Origin: Liolophura sinensis
Taxonomy: Eukaryota; Mollusca; Polyplacophora; Chitonida; Chitonidae
Direction: 5' to 3'
Assembly (NCBI RefSeq): GCF_032854445.1
Contig: NC_088305.1
Location: 10,607,606 to 10,671,605 of the forward strand
DNA length: 64,000 nucleotides
The notes under the pieces are model-generated. The model had not been told where the DNA came from. It did no database searches and saw nothing but the letters and a program-made list of their open reading frames with translations. Of the stretch, positions 60,101 to 64,000 are shown one piece after another. A program made the position numbers and the translations under genes. Within the stretch, counting starts at the first letter, position 1. Every line of letters begins with the position of its first letter.

Positions 60101-61213
60101 AGAAAATCAATTCCTCCGCATAATAGTGTGTGGAGAATTTGTGTGTGTAGTTTGGCTTGACGAGGCCAGTCGGCTCTCTATGCACGCTAACATTCGTAAA
60201 ATCAATGGACTCTGAAGAGAGACTTGTGGCCATCTTACAGAGCTTCCACTGGCACTGGATTCTTCCCCAGGTCCCTTTCAGCACGTGATACATCCTTCAG
60301 GCGTGTGGTAAATCAAACTCGCTACAATACATGTACATGTATGTGCATGGGCACTGGTGTGTACAGAAGCCCAATGAGAATAATACTGGGGTGGGGGTGG
60401 GACAAGCACAGAAGAATCAAGGCTAAAAGCATGTGAACAATTATACACCGTTATCCTAACCCAAACGATGTGCACTGACTGGTGTACAATGGAAATACTG
60501 CCGTACATAATGACACAAATACATGCGACAGCACATTTAGATGTGGATGAAGAAAAGATACTGCTCCACTCAAAACTGACTCCGGTACACATGTACATGT
60601 ACAGGTCTGTAGGTAGTATTACAATACATGTCTGCTATACCTCCTAAGCATTAGAAAATGAAAAAAAGCACAGAATTAGCCCTACATGTACAGTTTGTAG
60701 AGTACATCTTACTTGGGATGTGTTTTGTGATGAGGTGCACCAGTTAACCCAAACAGTCCTTCCATCACCCTCGTCTTCCCGATCATCAACAACACTCCAC
60801 TGGCCGTTGTCAAATCACTTCATTATTTATTTCTCTTTCAACGTTTCATATGATTATCATAGATTTGTTAATGAGTGAAGCCGGGGAAAGCTGGCTGCCC
60901 GGAGTACCTGCAGCAGAACATCGAGGCAGTCGTGGTACCTGCGGCGGTAGTGGGCACAGGGCACCCCGCATCCATTACGTATGATAAGGCCTCAGATCTC
61001 ACTTGCCGGGGCTAATGTATTAAAGTGATGTGGGTTGGGAAGGGGCAGGGCTTGTAACCGGGCACAGGCCTGCTCACCTGAGCAGTGAGGTGACGAAAGG
61101 GGATTAGCACCTACCTGTTTGATGATGGCAGACTGGGCCAGTTTGGCTGGGTCGGGCTTCGTGTCTCCGTTAAGAACTTCAGACGCTGTTCCATCATTGG
61201 AATCGGCATCCAT
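36065..61213 (-). CDS. POU6F: POU class 6 homeodomain transcription factor, 9 coding exons, complete
   Basis: Nuclear DNA-binding regulator of the POU6F1/POU6F2 and Drosophila pdm3 group, known from neural and sensory development. Coding exons (minus strand): 61213-61115, 44878-44680, 42406-42248, 41701-41540, 40488-40325, 39717-39321, 38888-38711, 38033-37813, 36192-36065. All splice sites are GT-AG, all phases join, 1707 nt in total, 568 aa plus TGA. Residues 34-393 are rich in Ser/Thr/Gln/Ala (transactivation-like). POU-specific domain about 407-481 ([40 protein letters not shown]); linker [10 protein letters not shown]; homeodomain about 499-558 with Cys at position 50 ([20 protein letters not shown]). 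GINLDEI and the [14 protein letters not shown] junction are class 6 hallmarks. ATG at 61213 is chosen because TGA is in frame upstream at 61285-61283. A 34-codon in-frame extension follows the stop, see findings. Confidence 0.96.
37241..37322. repeat. Tandem repeat, 26 bp x 3
   Basis: GTATAGACATGATTACTGAG plus CTACGT repeated three times almost perfectly, in POU6F intron 8. Confidence 0.93.
37628..37800. repeat. Tandem repeat, 19-20 bp unit, about 8 copies, next to POU6F exon 8 donor
   Basis: Variants of CACCACCCGTTACACCATGA. The array stops only about 11 bp from the donor at 37812. Confidence 0.9.
37813..38033 (-). CDS. POU6F: POU6F coding exon 8 (end of POU-specific domain, linker, homeodomain helix 1)
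   Basis: Residues 453-527: [20 protein letters not shown], linker [14 protein letters not shown] (nuclear localisation-like basic cluster), then [20 protein letters not shown]. Donor TCAG|GTGGGG splits the Gly codon between homeodomain helices 1 and 2. Confidence 0.97.
38178..38312. repeat. Tandem repeat, about 20 bp unit, 6-7 copies
   Basis: Variants of GGGGCCTTAGTGACAATATG, in POU6F intron 7. Confidence 0.93.
38711..38888 (-). CDS. POU6F: POU6F coding exon 7 (POU-specific domain, first part)
   Basis: Residues 394-453: [48 protein letters not shown]. Near-identical to POU6F family members as I remember them. The exon ends inside the Arg codon preceding FEKLDITP. Confidence 0.97.
39126..39262 (-). 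mobile_element. SINE family A, 3' half
   Basis: TTTATTTATTTATTCGACAG, CTCAAAAATATTTCACTTAT, GGGGAAACCCACGACGTTCC. Sits 59 bp downstream of POU6F exon 6 in intron 6. Confidence 0.8.
39321..39717 (-). CDS. POU6F: POU6F coding exon 6 (largest)
   Basis: Residues 262-394: [20 protein letters not shown], a Ser/His stretch, [20 protein letters not shown] and [10 protein letters not shown]. Markedly richer in G+C than the introns, consistent with coding. Donor CCAC|GTGAGT. Confidence 0.9.
40325..40488 (-). CDS. POU6F: POU6F coding exon 5
   Basis: Residues 207-261: [20 protein letters not shown] and [20 protein letters not shown]. Ends AAVGQQ|GTAGGT in phase 0. Confidence 0.9.
41540..41701 (-). CDS. 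POU6F: POU6F coding exon 4
   Basis: Residues 153-207: [20 protein letters not shown] and [20 protein letters not shown]. Low-complexity Gln/Ser/Thr activation-type sequence. Donor ACAG|GTCAGT. Confidence 0.9.
42248..42406 (-). CDS. POU6F: POU6F coding exon 3
   Basis: Residues 100-153, Gln/Pro-rich: [20 protein letters not shown] and [14 protein letters not shown]. Donor ACAG|GTGGGT. Confidence 0.9.
42698..42845 (-). mobile_element. SINE family A, 3' half
   Basis: GATTTATTTATTTCATTGTT, ACGCCGTACTCCAAAAAATT, GGGAGGAAACCGGGCAGAGG. In POU6F intron 2. Confidence 0.75.
42998..43263 (+). mobile_element. SINE family A, full-length reference copy with target-site duplication
   Basis: Flanked by a perfect 13 bp direct repeat ATCAATTCGCTCA (42985-42997 and 43264-43276). 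Head: GGCCTCCGTGGCTCAGTCAG (box A) and GTGAGTTCAAGTCCAGC (box B), tRNA-like. Core: GGTTTCCCCCGGGCTCTGCC, GGTTTCCACCCACCATAATG. Tail: AACACCAATCAAATAAATAA. The core resembles the MetaSINE central domain described in molluscs and other animals, from memory. About 266 bp. Confidence 0.93.
43938..44175 (-). mobile_element. SINE family A, near full length with TSD
   Basis: Flanked by CCAAGATGACAGT (43925-43937) and CCAAGACGACAGT (44176-44188), one mismatch. Inverted order relative to the copy 0.7 kb away, with box A seen as GAGCCACGGAAACC at its far end. In POU6F intron 2. Confidence 0.9.
44680..44878 (-). CDS. POU6F: POU6F coding exon 2
   Basis: Residues 34-100: [20 protein letters not shown] and later [13 protein letters not shown]. 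Ser/Thr-rich, acidic patch near HSLSDHKSE. Acceptor TTTTGCAG, donor AATG|GTCAGT. Confidence 0.9.
44960..45512 (-). mobile_element. SINE family A split by a SINE family B insertion
   Basis: Left part (to 45100) has GTACTCAAGAATATTTCATT and CAACCATCTGCAGGTTGCTG; right part (from 45461) has AGCATCAGCTGGATTTGACC and GCCATGGAGGCCACC. Between them sits the family B copy. This is in POU6F intron 1. Confidence 0.85.
45101..45446 (-). mobile_element. SINE family B, full length, nested, with TSD
   Basis: Flanked by CACGCACAACTGAG (45087-45100) and CACGCACAGCTGAG (45447-45460), a 14 bp duplication of the host SINE with one mismatch. Begins with (TGAG)n and GGGGTTTCACGTCGTAC, ends near TCTCGAAGCGGACACTTTAC. 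Confidence 0.9.
46190..46600. repeat. Tandem repeat, 75 bp unit, about 5-6 copies
   Basis: ACCATACTGAACTAGGTTAA starts at 46291 and 46366; further units are more diverged at both ends of the array. In POU6F intron 1. Confidence 0.93.
46885..46898. promoter_or_regulatory. RFX X-box-like palindrome
   Basis: GTTGTCATGGAAAC matches the imperfect inverted-repeat X-box bound by RFX factors (GTTGCCATGGCAAC) except at two positions. In a non-repetitive, G+C-richer stretch of POU6F intron 1 (about 46790-47060). Binding is inference. Confidence 0.35.
47495..47560 (-). mobile_element. SINE family A, tail fragment
   Basis: TTATTTATTTCACTGGTGTT and TGTACTGAAGAACATTTTCC; only the terminal part remains, just before the 96 bp array. 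Confidence 0.5.
47612..50097. repeat. Satellite-like array, 96 bp unit, about 26 copies, with higher-order structure
   Basis: Unit contains GGGAACCAAAAAGTAAAATC, ACAAATTAACATAGAGACCA and ATGAGATTACAGAATAAAGT. As 96 is divisible by 3, it yields minus-strand ORFs of up to 354 codons (32-residue repeats such as [20 protein letters not shown]) that are not credible genes. Marker variants (AAATAGGAAACAAAAAG at about 48733 and 49782) show a block of about 1.05 kb (11 units) duplicated. In POU6F intron 1. Confidence 0.97.
50135..50625 (-). mobile_element. SINE family A: one near full-length copy preceded by two tandem partial copies
   Basis: CCGCAGGTTGCTGACAGACC followed by TCCTCACACACCAGAATGAG occurs at about 50160 and 50320, each followed by the SINE tail (GATTGGTGTTTTACGCCGCA). 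The last copy (from about 50370) runs to GAGCCACGGAGGCC at 50625. The spacer CTCACACCAGAATGAG appears again after it, so flanking DNA was duplicated with the SINE. Confidence 0.85.
51047..51079 (-). other. G-quadruplex-forming run in POU6F intron 1
   Basis: On the sense (minus) strand the sequence is G-runs of 4-8 separated by single T (GGGGTGGGGTGGGG pattern), an ideal G4 motif present in the POU6F pre-mRNA. Confidence 0.7.
51100..52700. other. Unique intronic sequence of POU6F
   Basis: No repeat, exon or clear motif recognised. It is one of the few repeat-free stretches of the 16 kb intron. Confidence 0.3.
52715..54400. repeat. Minisatellite of about 1.7 kb with composite units
   Basis: Built from GGATCAGTTGGTCAGTGGAA, CAGTTGTGTCAATGGAATGT and GTACATCAATTGGATCAGCT modules in recurring order in the first two thirds, looser afterwards. 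Plus-strand ORFs of up to 309 codons are repeat artefacts. In POU6F intron 1. Confidence 0.96.
55125..55832. repeat. Minisatellite, 36 bp unit, with a larger internal duplication
   Basis: Unit is CCTGTAGGATATCACCTCAC plus TGAGACCTATACTTTT. A block with the rare variants CCTATAGGATATCACC and GAAAATTTTACTTTTACCTC occurs twice (about 55360-55480 and 55530-55650), so several units were copied together. In POU6F intron 1. Confidence 0.95.
55860..59050. other. Repeat-poor part of POU6F intron 1
   Basis: No exon found. A short (ATGTCAACAN)n stretch lies at about 58383-58435 and several ACATGTACATGTA motifs occur. The repeat-poor part around 56930-57430 is a candidate regulatory zone (several TAAT cores). 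Confidence 0.35.
57399..57414. promoter_or_regulatory. Octamer-like POU-binding site candidate
   Basis: ATGCATTTTGCATAAT combines an ATTTTGCAT octamer variant with GCATAAT, the type of site bound by POU6 proteins. In intron 1 of a POU6 gene it could serve autoregulation. Inference only. Confidence 0.3.
59060..59362 (+). mobile_element. SINE family A, full-length but diverged, with internal duplication
   Basis: GGTGAGTTCAAGTCAAGCTC (box B), TTGTGGGTTTCCCTTGGGTT, then AACACCAATCACATCAATAG. The segment CTTGGGAAGGACTGCAGTCA occurs twice (about 59149 and 59287). Confidence 0.7.
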
Positions 61214-61294
61214 TATCAGAAGCCCGAGCCCCGGTGGAGGTGGAATTTTCGTTATCTTGACGGAAGCCACTCCGCGAGAAAATCAGCCAGTTTC
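61115..61294 (-). CDS. POU6F: POU6F first coding exon (5' UTR 61214-61294, CDS 61115-61213)
   Basis: Residues 1-33, starting [17 protein letters not shown] and ending AIIKQ|GTAGGT in phase 0, which joins directly to DVMLSATS of the next exon. A good acceptor (GTACTTGCAG) precedes 61294, so a non-coding 5' exon probably lies further upstream. A GTG-started reading (61270) is not a plausible eukaryotic start. Confidence 0.88.
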
Positions 61295-61674
61295 CTGCAA
61301 GTACAAAACACCGGTGTCAGACAGAGAAAAAAAATGATACACGTCAGGAGAAAAAAAAAAAGGTAGGTTGGTACCAAACCTCTGTGGAGAGAACAGAAGA
61401 GTTGACAGCACAAAAAAAAGGCATCAGGTTGGAAGTGGGAAAAAAAAAAGCCAAGATGTTGAGGAGAAAAGCTAGAGAGAAAGAGGAGGGAAAAACGGGT
61501 GAGACCATAAGCACATAGTGAGCTGTCCCTTTGAAACATCACAGAACGCGATTTATTGTCAAACTACAGTGCCCTGCATCCATTGTGTCAAAACCGGCCT
61601 TTAACTGATTAGAATTATTAACAGATGCAGGACTGCTGCTAAATATTACTGCTCCATCTTATTATCATATCTGA

Positions 61675-61912
61675 TCCACCTGGCAGAATTGGATATCCAA
61701 TGCGGTCGGTGGGAGCTGTGCGACTGGCAGCCTGTGCGCTGGCGACCGAGAGAGAGAGCAGCGAGTGTGCAGCCGACAGGCTCCCTGGACAGCCGTACAT
61801 CAATGGCACCTCTCAGGTCAGAGGTCACACAGATTGTGGTTCGGGGGAGGGGGGAGAACGTTCCGCTAGAGGTTGGACACAATGACACCTGCTGTCCAGC
61901 TATTGAATGAGG
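61675..61912 (-). promoter_or_regulatory. GC-rich region upstream of POU6F, candidate promoter or non-coding first exon
   Basis: Much richer in G+C than its surroundings. On the minus strand it ends with a donor-like CTGCCAG|GTGGATCA at about 61679, which could splice to the acceptor at 61294. No TSS motif can be fixed. Confidence 0.35.
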
Positions 61913-62918
61913 GAGGTATTTTGAATTGCTACTTAAACTAGGGCAATGTGCTTCACTTGTATGGGCTTAAGGACTTTTTGCAACCGTCTTCAAACCGTCT
62001 TTCTCTGTAACATATTTACATGTGCTTTAACTGTCTAATTATGATGTTTCACTCAAGTCTGTGTATGACATAATACTAGTAATCCATGGATTAATTTGTG
62101 TATAATGAGGGAAAGATAGCTCCCACTCGAAATACTTAAGCAATAAACCTGATTTTAGACGTGAGAAATGAAACAATACAGATGTGATTAACGGCGATCT
62201 AAAGATGAGGCTACGTCACTTATCTGCCACAGTTTCTTGTTCCCGCCATTATAATTATGGCTGTAACTTATCTGACGTGCCTAAAAGCCATAATCATTCA
62301 TTCGTTAATCTGTCATATTAAGCCATCAGCGTTCTTTACAGTATAGTCAATACCAAAAAATTATAAAGAATAAGATGAAAAAAAGTCAAAGGGCCAAGTA
62401 AATCCTTCTTTGAGCAAAGCAGATTTTCTTTATTACACTTGATTACAAGTGTACACATTTTCCACATAGGAATAGGCCTAACTTTCCCCTCTAAAAAATT
62501 TAATTTAACTTTTACTATTGTACAATACATAATCCAGCTTTTTATAACAGATAAAAAAAATTTATTTTTACTTCCGATTCTAACCACTCCCCTTTTCCTT
62601 TTCCTCCTACAACATTTTGTTTTCTTCAATTATTTCATTCAAAACTAAAAATTCAAATCTTAAAATACAGTACTGTGAAAATGCATTTGTTTTTGGGTTT
62701 CTGGGGGGGGGGGGGGTTGTATAAATTTTTACGATCAAGTTTTTGTTTCAAAAGTACTGAAAAATGCTACATTTAAATTACAAACGCCATGCCTATCAAA
62801 AGATCATACGTGTAGCAGAAATTCTGGACATTCTGGTCAAGTTACCAAAAATAAATGAATCAACATTTGGGTTCATGTATAAATGTAAATGGATCTCTAC
62901 ACACAATAATGTAATTCT

Positions 62919-63092
62919 GTCGCCGTGAGTTCAAGGCCAGCTCATGCTGGTTTCCTCTCCGGCCTTATGTGGGAAGGCCTTTCAGCAACCTGTGGATGGT
63001 CATGGGTCTACCGCCTACCATAATGCTGGTCGCCATCGTATAAGTGAAATATTCTTGAGTACGGCATAAAACACCAATCAAATAAATAAATA
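62919..63092 (+). mobile_element. SINE family A, 5'-truncated with TSD
   Basis: Starts inside box B (TCGCCGTGAGTTCAAGGCCA) and ends AACACCAATCAAATAAATAA. Flanked by a perfect 14 bp duplication AATAATGTAATTCT (62905-62918 and 63093-63106), so it was inserted in truncated form. Confidence 0.9.
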
Positions 63093-63235
63093 AATAATGT
63101 AATTCTCAATTAGACGTGTTAATGGGCCAGCAAACATTATCAATTGCTCTAACGGTTTCACACAAAAAGAATGAATGAATGACTGAACGATTATTGCTTC
63201 ATTGCACCATGCTGGAACATAGGTACGTACGGATG

Positions 63236-63302
63236 GTCTGGGTTTAATATCCTACCTAACAATATTTCAGTCATATGACGACAAGGCACCATGTAGGTAG
63301 TA
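63236..63302 (-). mobile_element. SINE family B fragment
   Basis: GGGTTTAATATCCTACC, AATATTTCAGTCATATGACG and a following GACAAGGCACCATG match the tail region of the family B copies. Confidence 0.5.
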
Positions 63303-64000
63303 TTTTACATACACACGAGTACAGGTGTGTTAACAAAGACTAGAATTTTATTAAACTTTGATGTTTGATTTTTCTGACACAACAGACCAAAACAAGGTAC
63401 CGTTGAAAACATCACTATGATTAGAAACTGGACACATAGTATCATAAATATATATCTGAACTGGTTTTTAGACAGAAAGTATTTTTACAGACACAAAAAC
63501 CATTAAAACTTTGTGTCATAAAGTAATCTTTTGTGTGTTTTCATTCAATTGTTGACCAAGTGATTTTTTTTGAAAAGAGTTCACAAGAAGAGAACAATAG
63601 AAGGTAATGTGTTCCTGACCATGGACCAAGTACTGCAATTCTGAATCTTTCAACCAAAATACGCCAAACTACTGGTAGTTTCAACATACCAATAAAAGAA
63701 ATCAAAAAGGAATAAAAAATGAAAACTTTCTTTTTAGGCTGCTTGTCCACATAAAGGCAGAGGAGAAAAAGGGAAAAGGACCTAGCACTGTCTGGAGCAT
63801 TTTTAATAGCCAACCCCAACCCGGCCTAGCAGTATCAATGCACTTTAGTACGGCTGAGCAATGCTCTTGCAGTGACAGCTGCACTCTGTCATTTGAGGAA
63901 GCTGCACATCATTTCCATGTAAATATCTTATGATCGTAGCAGTGAAAAACTATGGCTGATTAATGCAGATTATGGAGCTGTCAGCCGAGAGCGCTGAAAG
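63303..64000. other. No recognisable gene
   Basis: AT-rich sequence; the ORFs of 60-92 codons have no recognised motif. The last 110 bp contain CATGTAAATATCTTATGAT and GATTAATGCAGATTA, forkhead- and homeodomain-like cores. Confidence 0.3.

Noticed and set aside
60992-61270. POU6F start at 61270 giving 19 extra N-terminal residues
   Set aside because: That codon is GTG, not ATG, and TGA is in frame shortly upstream; the first ATG in frame is at 61213.

Overview
The window is eukaryotic (metazoan) genomic DNA: AT-rich, with canonical GT-AG introns, long introns, tRNA-derived SINEs with target-site duplications, and many minisatellites. The SINE type and intron structure suggest a lophotrochozoan, most likely a marine mollusc. 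That is inference; nothing here fixes the species. There are no bacterial operons, CRISPR arrays, rRNA genes or free-standing tRNA genes.

Two protein-coding genes can be reconstructed completely by splicing in frame, both on the minus strand. (1) SUGCT, succinate-hydroxymethylglutarate CoA-transferase (class III CoA-transferase, mitochondrial): 14 coding exons from 18477 down to 6410, 435 aa, catalytic Asp210. (2) A class VI POU-homeobox transcription factor (POU6F; pdm3/POU6F2-like): 9 coding exons from 61213 down to 36065, 568 aa, with a 16.2 kb first coding intron. All exon phases agree at every junction in both genes. The two enzymes and regulators are not functionally linked, but POU6F lying just upstream of SUGCT in the same orientation is, as I recall the human map, the same order as POU6F2 and SUGCT on human 7p14. 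This suggests very old microsynteny.

Layout. 1-6.1 kb: no gene recognised; fragments of dispersed repeats, a 21-22 bp minisatellite, and diverged repeats downstream of SUGCT. 6.1-18.5 kb: SUGCT, whose introns hold SINEs and several tandem arrays. Two arrays are built from the gene's own exon/intron junctions (exons 6 and 10). 18.5-20 kb: SUGCT 5' flank. 20-29.7 kb: a graveyard of related, diverged mobile-element segments, including a broken PIF1-like helicase (21.5-21.9 kb). 29.9-36 kb: (GA)n, a 22/44 bp array, then long AT-rich sequence that probably includes the POU6F 3' UTR. 36-61.3 kb: POU6F, with a nested SINE pair, a 2.5 kb array of 96 bp units with higher-order structure, a 1.7 kb array and a 36 bp array in the introns. 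61.3-64 kb: POU6F 5' flank with a GC-rich candidate first exon or promoter.

The observations most worth checking are: a 34-codon in-frame extension after the POU6F stop in a UGA-CGG context (possible stop-codon readthrough); the POU6F-SUGCT linkage; and the tandem copies of the 3' part of SUGCT exon 6 with its splice donor.
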